In this document: piece by piece, positions 24,093-31,926 of the stretch
How positions within the stretch are numbered: position 1 is the stretch's first letter
Layout: each line of letters opens with the position of its first letter
From: Brevibacillus brevis
GTDB lineage: Bacteria; Bacillota; Bacilli; Brevibacillales; Brevibacillaceae
Direction: 5' to 3'
DNA length: 64,000 nucleotides
Assembly: GCF_900637055.1 (NCBI RefSeq)
Contig: NZ_LR134338.1
Location: 3,792,001 to 3,856,000 of the forward strand
The notes under the pieces: generated by a model
What the model saw: the letters and a program-made list of their open reading frames with translations, nothing else
What the model was told of the DNA's origin: nothing
Databases searched by the model: none
Position numbers and translations under genes: made by a program

Positions 24093-25619
24093 TTAACGAG
24101 CGTATACGCCAGGACCAAATGGGAGGTCCAGGAAGTACCATGCTGTCAATTGCAAGATCCAAACGACCAGGAAAACGATTGCAAATGGAGTCATGGTAGA
24201 GAAAATCGTTCCCATTCCTGCATTCTTATTATACTTCTGATAGAAAGCCAGGAAGAGCGGGATGTACGGATTCACAGGTGAGATCGTATTGGTTGCAGAG
24301 TCCGCAATCCGATAAGCGACTTGGATAAACGCCGGATTGTAATCCAACAGCATCAGCATTGGCATGAATACAGGTGCAAGGATCGCCCACAGCGCTGAAC
24401 CACTCGTGATAAACAAGCTACAGACACCTGTGAAGAGTGTAAAGGCAATAATGATCGGCAAGCCTGTCAAGCCCATGTTTGTCATGAGTTCTGCGCCATT
24501 GACAGCCATTAAGATACCAATGTTGCTCCAGTTAAAGAACGCGATGAACTGCGCTGCTGTAAACGCTAACACAATAAAGCCGGACATATCCTTGATGGCT
24601 TCGGACATGTAGTGCGGAATGTCCCTGGATGTTTTAATCAGTCCCATTGCTCTACCATACACAAACGATACGGTCACGAAGAACAACAGGATGATGGGAA
24701 TGATCCCTTTCAAAAACGGTGATGTCAAGAAGTCACCTGTCTTTGGATCACGCAACAGTGAACCTTCTGGAACGACCAGCAATCCGACAATGACCACGAA
24801 AATCAACGCTGCGATACCAGCTTTGCGCAGTGCTTTGTTTTCTTGTGGAGTTACTTCTTCGAATTGTACGTTTCGATCGCCGTGATACGTGCCAAGACGT
24901 GGTTCGATAATTTTATCGGTAATCCATCCTCCAAAGAAGGCGAGGATCACAACGGAAGCGGACATGAAGAACCAGTTATCTACTGGTGTAACCATTGCAT
25001 TCGGATCAATCGTTTTCGCTACTTCGGTACTGATCCCTGCCAAGAGAGCATCTGTACCCGCAATAAAAAAGTTCGCTGTAAAACCGGAGGATACACCAGC
25101 CATACCAGCTGCAAAGCCTGCAATCGGGTGACGCCCCATTGCCAAGAACACGAGACCTCCAAGCGGAGGAATAATAACCATGGCTGCATCAGAAGCAAGA
25201 TTTCCCAAAATACCGACAAAGACAATCGCATAGCTGACAACCGATGCCGGAATGCCTGCCATCATTTTGCGTAGAACTGTCGTCAAAAGACCGATTTTTT
25301 CTGCCAGTCCAATTCCAAGCGTCATCGCCAGAACGAGACCAAGCGCTGGAAATTCAATAAAGTTTTTCAGCATACTTGTTAAAATCCAGTGAATACCTTC
25401 GACGCTAAGCAAACTCTTAACGGCAACCTCTTCGCCTTTTGCAGGATGTATAACCGAAAAATCCATGGCTGCGAGGATTGCAGAGACTACCATCAATACG
25501 CCACACAAAATAATGAACAGTACAAATGGATGCGGGAGTTTATTCCCTACCGTTTCAATCCATTTTAAGATACCTTTTTGCTTCATCAGATCTGCTTGCA
25601 CATTCGTGCCTTTCGCCAT
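24093..25619 (-). CDS. AbgT-family transporter
   Basis: A 508-residue membrane protein with about a dozen helices. It matches AbgT/MtrF: NKLPHPFVLFIILCGVLMV, LGLVLAMTLGIGLAEKIGLL, FTANFFIAGTDALLAG and the C-terminal ISPVNPYIPLFLAFYQKY. Characterised members import p-aminobenzoyl-glutamate, a folate breakdown product, or export antifolate sulfonamides. ATG 25619 follows AGGGGGCG; an upstream in-frame start at 25676 is not needed. A consensus promoter 265 bases upstream implies a long leader. Confidence 0.93.
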   Translation of the reverse strand: MAKGTNVQADLMKQKGILKWIETVGNKLPHPFVLFIILCGVLMVVSAILAAMDFSVIHPAKGEEVAVKSLLSVEGIHWILTSMLKNFIEFPALGLVLAMTLGIGLAEKIGLLTTVLRKMMAGIPASVVSYAIVFVGILGNLASDAAMVIIPPLGGLVFLAMGRHPIAGFAAGMAGVSSGFTANFFIAGTDALLAGISTEVAKTIDPNAMVTPVDNWFFMSASVVILAFFGGWITDKIIEPRLGTYHGDRNVQFEEVTPQENKALRKAGIAALIFVVIVGLLVVPEGSLLRDPKTGDFLTSPFLKGIIPIILLFFVTVSFVYGRAMGLIKTSRDIPHYMSEAIKDMSGFIVLAFTAAQFIAFFNWSNIGILMAVNGAELMTNMGLTGLPIIIAFTLFTGVCSLFITSGSALWAILAPVFMPMLMLLDYNPAFIQVAYRIADSATNTISPVNPYIPLFLAFYQKYNKNAGMGTIFSTMTPFAIVFLVVWILQLTAWYFLDLPFGPGVYAR

Positions 25620-25883
25620 AGTTTCGCCCCCTAAGTCGTTTGAATTCCCTGAATGTTCCTGCGGCTTTGCAACCATCCTCGGGATGAATGATTTGGTCTT
25701 CCTTCTCTAGCGCTCATCGCCGTTGATGGTTCAGCGGGAGAAAGACGAAGTGAGCTTCCCTTTTTCGTGAAAGCCCTTCCAAAAATCGAAAGGCTTGTAC
25801 ACAATGCCTTTTATCTGACCCTCCCTCTTTTAGTAGGAGTTCAAATATCGCAGATAAAGTTCACTCTCACATAATAACTTTCT
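25620..25883 (-). other. Long untranslated leader of the AbgT gene, class unknown
   Basis: About 260 bases lie between the predicted transcription start and the ATG. It contains a strong stem (AAGCCTTTCGA with TTGGAAGGGCTT, 25764-25792) and other inverted repeats, but no T-box, THF, SAM, TPP, lysine or purine riboswitch signature that I recognise. No small gene is evident. Confidence 0.4.
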
Positions 25884-25889
25884 AATATG

Positions 25890-25917
25890 ATTATATAATC
25901 TATAAAATGCATGTCAA
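25890..25917 (-). promoter_or_regulatory. Sigma-A promoter of the AbgT gene
   Basis: Minus strand -35 TTGACA (25917-25912), 16-base spacer, -10 TATAAT (25895-25890). Both hexamers match consensus. Confidence 0.8.
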
Positions 25918-26025
25918 TAATTTTTAGACTATTTTATGAAATTTTCGCTTTTTGGATAATTGCTGTCATTTGCGAGTCTATAGTAATATAGAGATTGATT
26001 ATGAATGACCACGGAGGAATGACGT

Positions 26026-26535
26026 ATGTCTGATGTTATCGTGTTCAAAGGGGCCATTGCTTTCCCTATTACATTGGATCCAACCGTTTGGGTTTTTGAT
26101 GAACGCAAATTCGATCTGAAAACATACTCGGGTGAAGATGATAGCTCCCTAGCTACGCAAGCAAAGTATTTGCATGGCACAGGGACGCAGTGGGATAAGG
26201 AATTGCGCGAGGGGGCTACGCTTCCTTCGGAACGAAAAAGCTTAGCCGAAGAACGTAAAGTGCTCGAAGGCGAGTACGGAATCCGTCTCGATCCCTTCAT
26301 TACAAACGCTGAGCCCCTACCAGAGGTGACTCATGTTCGTCTTCACCGCGAGGATCAGGAAGCGATCGTTCTTCCCCTTGCAGAGGCAAGAAGAGCCATC
26401 CTGCAATTCTCCAAAGACGGCAAGCCTATTAAAGAGGATGGTCCTGTGTACTTTTATTTGCCGGAAGTGTTGCTGGCAAATGAAGCACCGATCAAAGGAA
26501 TTACTGCTTTGGAGTTTATTACCGAGCAAGCGTAA
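26026..26535 (+). CDS. Conserved hypothetical protein
   Basis: A 169-residue soluble protein without signal peptide. It opens with VIVFKGAIAFPITLDPTVWV and contains a basic/acidic helical middle (LPSERKSLAEERKVLEGEYG) and a beta-rich C-terminus. It looks like an intact gene: CGGAGGAATG precedes the ATG and a terminator follows. I recall similar proteins in Bacillales but no function. Confidence 0.75.
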   Translation: MSDVIVFKGAIAFPITLDPTVWVFDERKFDLKTYSGEDDSSLATQAKYLHGTGTQWDKELREGATLPSERKSLAEERKVLEGEYGIRLDPFITNAEPLPEVTHVRLHREDQEAIVLPLAEARRAILQFSKDGKPIKEDGPVYFYLPEVLLANEAPIKGITALEFITEQA

Positions 26536-26544
26536 GATAACAAG

Positions 26545-26579
26545 AGCCATCCTCCTTCGAAAAAAGAGGATGGCTTTTG
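26545..26579 (+). terminator. Terminator after the 26026 gene
   Basis: AGCCATCCTC and GAGGATGGCT form a ten-base stem, followed by TTTG. Confidence 0.8.
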
Positions 26580-26611
26580 CCATATGTTACGTATGTGTGA
26601 TGATTTTGCTC

Positions 26612-26749
26612 TTAGGCGCTGAACTGCGTGATACGGATATTCCGATGCTGTAGTTCTTCGCGAAGCAATTCGATAAAAGCTGCATCTAGTTGAAGGTCGA
26701 CAGCTCGATGATATACTTCTATCAACATTTGGTCACTTAAGTATTTCAC
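26612..26749 (-). CDS. sda: Sda, inhibitor of the sporulation kinase
   Basis: A 45-residue protein starting at GTG 26749 after GGAGGTGAG. MKYLSDQMLIEVYHRAVDLQ and FIELLREELQHR match the helical hairpin of Sda (LSDELLIESYFKA..FIELIENEI in B. subtilis). Sda binds the histidine kinase KinA and stops its autophosphorylation, blocking sporulation when replication is disturbed. The promoter carries a LexA-like box and several DnaA boxes, as expected for a replication checkpoint gene. Confidence 0.93.
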   Translation of the reverse strand: MKYLSDQMLIEVYHRAVDLQLDAAFIELLREELQHRNIRITQFSA

Positions 26750-26780
26750 CTTTGCTCACCTCCATCACTAATATGAGCCC

Positions 26781-26816
26781 ATTGTAACAGAAGCATTTGT
26801 ATCGAACAATCGTTCG
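26781..26816 (-). promoter_or_regulatory. sda promoter with overlapping LexA-like box
   Basis: Minus strand -35 TTGTTC (26809-26804), 17-base spacer, -10 TACAAT (26786-26781). The -35 lies within CGAACGATTGTTCG (26816-26803), a perfect CGAAC-N4-GTTCG palindrome of the Gram-positive LexA type. LexA binding should block the promoter until the SOS response. Confidence 0.8.
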
Positions 26817-26817
26817 G

Positions 26818-26926
26818 ATATCCACAACCAATGTGGACATCTTGTTGGTAACATGTGGGCAAATTGTGTGTAACTTATAAGCATCCAAGCATTTCCTTTG
26901 TGGATGTTTTTTTCCTTTTATCCACA
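26818..26926. promoter_or_regulatory. DnaA box cluster upstream of sda
   Basis: TTATCCACA at 26918-26926 matches the DnaA consensus exactly, and ATATCCACA at 26818-26826 differs by one base. Inverted TGTGGACAT (26832-26840) and TGTGGATGT (26899-26907) are two-mismatch candidates. DnaA controls sda in B. subtilis. Confidence 0.8.
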
Positions 26927-26988
26927 GTCAGTCGAAATTTGTCGAACGAATGATAGGACTATTCTGTCATAATAACCCCCTCATGAAA

Positions 26989-27016
26989 AAAAGCCACCCT
27001 GTACAGGATGGCTTTC
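26989..27016 (-). terminator. Terminator of rocD
   Basis: AAGCCACCCTG and CAGGATGGCTT form a stem with one mismatch and a short loop, followed on the minus strand by six or more T. Confidence 0.8.
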
Positions 27017-27026
27017 TTAGTTGCTT

Positions 27027-28238
27027 TTATGCGTTTGCAGCTTCTGTCACGTGCAGAACTTGCTTAATGCGATCAATTGCCCAATCCAGGTCTTCTTTGC
27101 TGATGACGAGTGGTGGTGCAAAGCGAATGGTCGTCTCATGTGTCTCTTTGCACAGGAGTCCCAGTTCTTTTAGTTTTTCGCAATATGGACGAGCCGCTGT
27201 TGTCAGCTCCAAGCCAATGAACAGACCGCGACCGCGAATTTCCTTGATGATCGGGTTGTTGATTTCTTTCAATTTGTCCATGAAGTATGCGCCCATTTCC
27301 AGGGAGCGCTGTACAAGACCTTCGTCAGCCAATACATCCATAGCTGCAATGGCAACCGCACATCCAAGTGGATTTCCGCCAAAGGTAGAACCGTGGGAGC
27401 CTGGCTCAAATACACTCAAGATTTCTTTATCCGCTGCTACTGCGGAAATCGGGAACACGCCACCACCAAGAGCTTTCCCCATGATGTACATGTCTGGTAC
27501 TACATCTTCCCAATCGCTGGCAAACATTTTACCTGTGCGACCGAAGCCCGTTTGGATCTCATCGCTGACCAAGAGTACATTGTTTGCTTTACATACCTCT
27601 TGTGCCTGCTTCAAGAAGCCCTCTTGCGGAATGATGATCCCTGCTTCGCCTTGGATCGGCTCCAGCATGAATGCTGCTGTATTCGGTGTAATCGCTTGCT
27701 TAAGCGCTTCGATATCGCCATAAGGAATGATTTTGAAACCAGGTGTGAATGGTCCAAAGCCACGTCTGTACTCTTCTGCTGAAGAGAAGGAAGTTACAGT
27801 GACAGTACGACCATGGAAGTTGCCTTCACATACGATGATCTCTGCTTGGTTCTCTGGTACTTTTTTCACGTCATAAGCCCAGCGACGAACCGCTTTGAGT
27901 GCCGTCTCAACTGCTTCTGCACCTGTGTTCATTGGCAGGATCATTTCTTTTCCTGTCACCGCAGAGAGTTTTTCGTAGAATTCACCCAGTTGGTCATTGT
28001 AAAAAGCTCGGGAAGTGAGCGTTACTTTATCGGCTTGATCTTTCAGAGCTTGGATGATACGTGGATGACGATGCCCTTGGTTCAGCGCAGAATATGCACT
28101 CAGCATATCCAGATATTTATTGCCTTCCGGATCGTGTACCCATACGCCTTCTGCTTTGGAAATAACGATCGGTAGCGGATGATAGTTGTGCGCACCAAAT
28201 TTTTCTGTTTGTTCAATAACCACGTTTGTTTTACTCAT
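27027..28238 (-). CDS. rocD: Ornithine aminotransferase RocD
   Basis: A 403-residue class III PLP aminotransferase. Motifs: [15 protein letters not shown], the cofactor Asp in [16 protein letters not shown], and the Schiff-base Lys in [32 protein letters not shown] and the overall length match ornithine-oxo-acid transaminase, which makes glutamate semialdehyde from ornithine in arginine breakdown. ATG 28238 has GGAGG upstream. A sigma-54 promoter and RocR-like sites lie upstream, and rocR is divergent. Confidence 0.95.
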   Translation of the reverse strand: MSKTNVVIEQTEKFGAHNYHPLPIVISKAEGVWVHDPEGNKYLDMLSAYSALNQGHRHPRIIQALKDQADKVTLTSRAFYNDQLGEFYEKLSAVTGKEMILPMNTGAEAVETALKAVRRWAYDVKKVPENQAEIIVCEGNFHGRTVTVTSFSSAEEYRRGFGPFTPGFKIIPYGDIEALKQAITPNTAAFMLEPIQGEAGIIIPQEGFLKQAQEVCKANNVLLVSDEIQTGFGRTGKMFASDWEDVVPDMYIMGKALGGGVFPISAVAADKEILSVFEPGSHGSTFGGNPLGCAVAIAAMDVLADEGLVQRSLEMGAYFMDKLKEINNPIIKEIRGRGLFIGLELTTAARPYCEKLKELGLLCKETHETTIRFAPPLVISKEDLDWAIDRIKQVLHVTEAANA

Positions 28239-28277
28239 GTCGTTAGCCTCCTTCAAGATCACTTGCTAAAATTATCT

Positions 28278-28293
28278 AGCAAGAACGATGCCA
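28278..28293 (-). promoter_or_regulatory. Sigma-54 promoter of rocD
   Basis: Minus strand TGGCAT-CGTTC-TTGCT (28293-28278) matches the -24/-12 pattern TGGCAC-N5-TTGCW. It lies 40 bases before the rocD start. Confidence 0.85.
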
Positions 28294-28334
28294 AACAGGA
28301 AAACCCCACAAAGCCGATCCAATCCGATCAGATA

Positions 28335-28392
28335 AGCAAAATAATTTTGCATCTCGCATTCATATTCTTTTGCAGTGCATAATGTTTTTGCA
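28335..28392. promoter_or_regulatory. Two RocR-type activator sites between rocD and rocR
   Basis: A palindrome GCAAAAT-A-ATTTTGC at 28336-28350 and an imperfect copy TGCATAATGTTTTTGCA at 28376-28392 have centres about 41 bases apart, four helical turns. They are placed to activate rocD from upstream; the second adjoins the rocR promoter and could mediate autoregulation. Confidence 0.7.
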
Positions 28393-28434
28393 CTCATTCC
28401 CTTTATGCTATGATACCCTCATAAGGAAAGGCTG

Positions 28435-29853
28435 GTGACCACCGTGTCGTCTTCTACGCATAATTCTTCAGCTGACACTTTCTTGCGCATTTATGAACAT
28501 ATTTTGGACAGAATGAATGAAGGTGTACATGTCATCGATTCAGACGGGACAACGATTGTCTACAATTCCAAAATGACCGAGCTGGAATCGATGACCAGAC
28601 AAGACGTTTTGCACAAACCTTTGGCAGAGGTTTTTCAGTTCCCGTCTGGACAGGAAAGTACCTTGCTCACATGCTTGCGTACCGGAAATAGCATTCGCAA
28701 TACACGCCAAACGTATTTCAATGACAAGCAAAAAGAAATTTCAACCATCAACAATACGTACCCCATCATTGAAAATGGCAAGATCATCGGTGCAATGGAA
28801 ATCGCGAATGATGTCACCAAAATGGAACGATTGATCAGAGAAAACCTGCTGCAAAAAAACGGGTCACGCTACACATTCGAGCACATTATCGGAAGAAGTG
28901 GTCCTATTCTCGATGTCATAGAGAATGCCAAACGCGCAGCACGCACCTCCTCATCCGTATTGGTAGTCGGTGAAACTGGTGCCGGGAAAGAGCTGTTCGT
29001 GCAAAGCATTCATAATGCCAGTCTGCGTGCATCTGGTCCCCTTATTTCACAAAACTGCGCTGCGCTTCCAGATAGCCTAATTGAAGGGCTTTTGTTTGGA
29101 ACTGCTCGCGGAGCATTTACCGGCGCAGTAGAGCGACCTGGATTGTTTGAGCAAGCGGAAGGCGGAACACTTTTTCTCGACGAAATCAACTCGCTTAGTA
29201 TGCCACTACAGGCAAAATTGTTGCGTGCTCTGCAAGAGAAGTCGATTAGACGTATTGGTGACACAAAGGATCGGTCGATCGATGTACGAATCATTGCGGC
29301 TATCAATGAAGATCCTGTTGAGGCAATTGCCAATTCGCATTTGCGAAAAGACCTGTACTATCGTCTCGGAGTCGTCACGTTATTTCTTCCCCCGCTTCGG
29401 GAACGGAAGGAAGATATTCCGATGCTGGTCAGCCATTTTATCGAAAAGTACAACGACCTGTTCCAAATGGAAGTAAGAGGCATCAGTGACGAGGTTCTGC
29501 AATTTTTTATCCAGCATGACTGGCCTGGCAATGTGCGTGAACTTCAGCACTTGATTGAGGGGGCCATGAATCTGATGATTGACGAATCAACCATCCGCTA
29601 TGAACACTTGCCCTTGCACTTTTTGCGTCGTATGCCAGCTGGTTCCGTGACAGTCGAACAACCCTCCCCTCACACGTTGCCTTTTGTGGACGAAGGAAAG
29701 CCGCTGAAGGAAACCATGCAAGAATTTGAAACAGCATATATTCACCATGTTGTGGAACGCTATAACGGAAATATTTCACGAGCAGCCAAGGAATTGCAAA
29801 TCAGTCGTCAAAGCTTGCAATATCGTTTGCGTAAGCTGGGGATTAAAGGATAG
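28435..29853 (+). CDS. rocR: RocR, sigma-54 enhancer-binding activator of arginine catabolism
   Basis: A 472-residue NtrC-family activator. An N-terminal PAS domain (about 15-120, RMNEGVHVIDSDGTTIVYNS) is the likely ornithine/citrulline sensor. The AAA+ domain (about 140-375) has Walker A GETGAGKELF, the sigma-54 contact loop as GAFTGA, and Walker B GGTLFLDEI. A C-terminal Fis-type helix-turn-helix ends the protein (NISRAAKELQISRQSLQYRL). GTG 28435 is seven bases after AAGGA. Genomic pairing with rocD supports the assignment. Confidence 0.93.
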   Translation: MTTVSSSTHNSSADTFLRIYEHILDRMNEGVHVIDSDGTTIVYNSKMTELESMTRQDVLHKPLAEVFQFPSGQESTLLTCLRTGNSIRNTRQTYFNDKQKEISTINNTYPIIENGKIIGAMEIANDVTKMERLIRENLLQKNGSRYTFEHIIGRSGPILDVIENAKRAARTSSSVLVVGETGAGKELFVQSIHNASLRASGPLISQNCAALPDSLIEGLLFGTARGAFTGAVERPGLFEQAEGGTLFLDEINSLSMPLQAKLLRALQEKSIRRIGDTKDRSIDVRIIAAINEDPVEAIANSHLRKDLYYRLGVVTLFLPPLRERKEDIPMLVSHFIEKYNDLFQMEVRGISDEVLQFFIQHDWPGNVRELQHLIEGAMNLMIDESTIRYEHLPLHFLRRMPAGSVTVEQPSPHTLPFVDEGKPLKETMQEFETAYIHHVVERYNGNISRAAKELQISRQSLQYRLRKLGIKG

Positions 29854-30054
29854 GGTATACAAATTAAAAGCGTTCTGGTTTGAGTCAACATAGTGGAGAA
29901 GAAGTGTTCGACAAGCGTGGTCCCCTTTTTGAAATTCCGACTGGGTAGGCGTTGTCAAGGTCTACGAGCCCTGCGCTTTTCTTCTCGCCAGCTTTGACGG
30001 TTCATCGTTACCTTTTATAAATTGCTAGTCCAGTTATTACCTTATCAATTTTAA
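29854..30054 (+). other. rocR 3' region without a gene
   Basis: Two hundred bases between the rocR stop and the next terminator. I find no frame with a ribosome binding site. It may be the rocR 3' untranslated region or hold a small RNA, as nothing else explains the distant terminator. Confidence 0.35.
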
Positions 30055-30083
30055 TAAACGCCAAGAGATTTGGCGTTTTTTTA
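30055..30083 (+). terminator. Terminator between rocR and the permease gene
   Basis: AAACGCCAA and TTTGGCGTTT form a nine-base stem with a four-base loop, followed by seven T. Confidence 0.85.
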
Positions 30084-30099
30084 ATTATTTTGCATCTAC

Positions 30100-30183
30100 T
30101 GCCGAATCATTTTGCGCTTTTTTCCAGTATATACCTGAAAAATATTATTTTCATAAATTATTTCATTTGGTATCATTCTTGCA
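30100..30183 (+). promoter_or_regulatory. Sigma-54 promoter and RocR-like site of the permease gene
   Basis: TGGTAT-CATTC-TTGCA at 30168-30183 has the -24/-12 spacing, with one weaker base in the -24 element. Upstream, TGCCGAATCATTTTGCG (30100-30116) resembles the TGCAAAAT-N-ATTTTGCA palindromes near rocD. RocR control of the permease is inferred. Confidence 0.7.
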
Positions 30184-30254
30184 GAGCATATATCGCTATC
30201 GCGCCTGAAAACGCATACATCCATTTAACATACTCGCGTGAAGGAGAGGGTTAT

Positions 30255-31643
30255 ATGTCCCAAAGCAACATGGAACAGCACAATCAATTGAAACGAACGA
30301 TGAACAGCAGACACCTCTTTATGATTTCTCTTGGCGGCGTAATCGGAACCGGGTTATTTCTCGGATCAGGTTATACAATTAGTCAGGCAGGACCAGTTGG
30401 TGCCATTATTTCCTATTTAGTCGGCGGCTTTATCATGTACCTGACTATGCTATGTCTGGGCGAGCTGACAGTTGCCATGCCAGTGGCCGGTTCGTTCCAA
30501 ACATATATGACCCGCTTTGTTAGCCCCGCACTTGGGTTTGGTGTAGGCTGGTTGTATTGGCTTGGTTGGGCCGTGACCGTTGCTTTAGAGCTGTTGTCAT
30601 CAGGATTGCTGATGCAACGATGGTTCCCTGACTCACCCGTATGGATGTGGTGCGCGATCTTCGGTGCAGTGCTCTTTTTGTTAAATGCCTTGTCGGCTCG
30701 AGCGTTTGGTGAATCCGAGTTCTGGTTTTCTAGCATTAAGGTAAGCGCTATCATTCTGTTTATCATTTTGGGTGGAGTTGCGATGTTTGGCTTGATCGAT
30801 CTGAAAAACGGTCAACCTGCTCCCATGTTCTCCAACTTTACTGAAAGCCCGCTTCTCCCCTTGGGGATTACAGGCTTGTTGATGACGATGATAACCGTGA
30901 ACTTCTCCTTTCAAGGTACCGAGCTGATCGGGATTGCCGCAGGAGAAAGTGAGAATCCAGAGAAGACTATCCCGAAAGCCATTCGAAACACAGTTTGGCG
31001 CACACTCGTTTTCTTCATTCTGGCAATTGCCATTGTGGCAGCAATGATCCCACACCAACAGGCGGGTGTGATTGAAAGTCCTTTCGTCATGGTATTTGAC
31101 AGCATTGGAATTCCTTATGCGGCTGACATTATGAACTTCGTTGTCCTGACTGCACTTCTGTCTGTTGGCAACTCCGGTTTGTACGCAGCAACTCGTATGC
31201 TTTACTCCCTATCCAAAGAAGGAATGGCTTCGAAAAAGCTTGGGGCTGTAAATGGAAAAGGGATTCCGATGAACGCTTTGTTGATTACGTTTGCAATTGC
31301 TCTCTTGTCTCTTCTGTCCGGTATTTTTGCAGAAGATACAGTGTTCATGGTATTGCTGTCTATCGCTGGTCTCGGCGCACAGGTGGGTTGGATCTCCATC
31401 TCGGCTTCGCAGCTCGCTTTCCGTCGCCATTACCTGAAAAATGGCGGCAAGCTGGAGGATCTGAAGTTCCGTACACCTTTGTACCCCATCCTGCCTTTGA
31501 TTTCCTTGATCTTGAACTTGCTCGTTCTCGTGAGTCTGGCATTCGATCCAGAACAGCGCATCGCCTTGTACTGCGGAGTTCCATTCATGATTGGTGCGAT
31601 ATGCGTGTATCAATTCCATTTCAAAAAGAAACTTGAAAAATAA
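30255..31643 (+). CDS. Amino-acid permease, probable arginine/ornithine (RocC/RocE type)
   Basis: A 462-residue APC-superfamily AAT permease with 12 helices. Helix 1 has HLFMISLGGVIGTGLFLGSG and helix 3 follows FQTYMTRFVSPALGFGVGW, both family signatures. The sigma-54 promoter with a RocR-like site and the adjacent rocDR genes point to arginine or ornithine uptake, but the substrate is not readable from the sequence. ATG 30255 follows AGGAGAGGG; the frame extends upstream to 30090 through the promoter and is not translated there. Confidence 0.88.
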   Translation: MSQSNMEQHNQLKRTMNSRHLFMISLGGVIGTGLFLGSGYTISQAGPVGAIISYLVGGFIMYLTMLCLGELTVAMPVAGSFQTYMTRFVSPALGFGVGWLYWLGWAVTVALELLSSGLLMQRWFPDSPVWMWCAIFGAVLFLLNALSARAFGESEFWFSSIKVSAIILFIILGGVAMFGLIDLKNGQPAPMFSNFTESPLLPLGITGLLMTMITVNFSFQGTELIGIAAGESENPEKTIPKAIRNTVWRTLVFFILAIAIVAAMIPHQQAGVIESPFVMVFDSIGIPYAADIMNFVVLTALLSVGNSGLYAATRMLYSLSKEGMASKKLGAVNGKGIPMNALLITFAIALLSLLSGIFAEDTVFMVLLSIAGLGAQVGWISISASQLAFRRHYLKNGGKLEDLKFRTPLYPILPLISLILNLLVLVSLAFDPEQRIALYCGVPFMIGAICVYQFHFKKKLEK

Positions 31644-31652
31644 GCTCAAAAA

Positions 31653-31698
31653 GAAAAGCTTGCAGCCCCCTCTTTCAAGAAGGGACTGCAAGCTTTTC
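31653..31698 (+). terminator. Terminator of the permease gene
   Basis: AAAAGCTTGCAG and CTGCAAGCTTTT form a 12-base stem with an internal CCCC/AGGG extension. Confidence 0.8.
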
Positions 31699-31732
31699 AT
31701 GTTTTATATGCGATGCGATAGGCTTGGCAATG

Positions 31733-31840
31733 CTACAATGAGATTCGGACAATTTCCGTAACGACTACCATGGCAAAGACTGCAAATCCAAGGGAACTCG
31801 TTACCAGCAACATGCGCTTCAGCTTTTTCATATCTTCCAT
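31733..31840 (-). CDS. Small membrane protein, 35 residues
   Basis: The product is a basic N-terminus (MEDMKKLKRM) and one hydrophobic helix (SSLGFAVFAMVVVTEIV). AGTGAGGG precedes the ATG at 31840. It stands alone between a terminator and the MFS gene. Such short helix proteins are common in spore formers. No family recognised. Confidence 0.55.
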   Translation of the reverse strand: MEDMKKLKRMLLVTSSLGFAVFAMVVVTEIVRISL

Positions 31841-31926
31841 AAAATTCCCTCACTTTCTTGCGCCAATCATCTTTATCGTTATATACGTATGAACGATGGA
31901 AAATGTTTCATTTCGCCCAAAAATAT

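Noticed and set aside
26950..27723. Plus-strand open frame of 257 codons
   Set aside because: Antisense to rocD; composition is that of a mirror frame.
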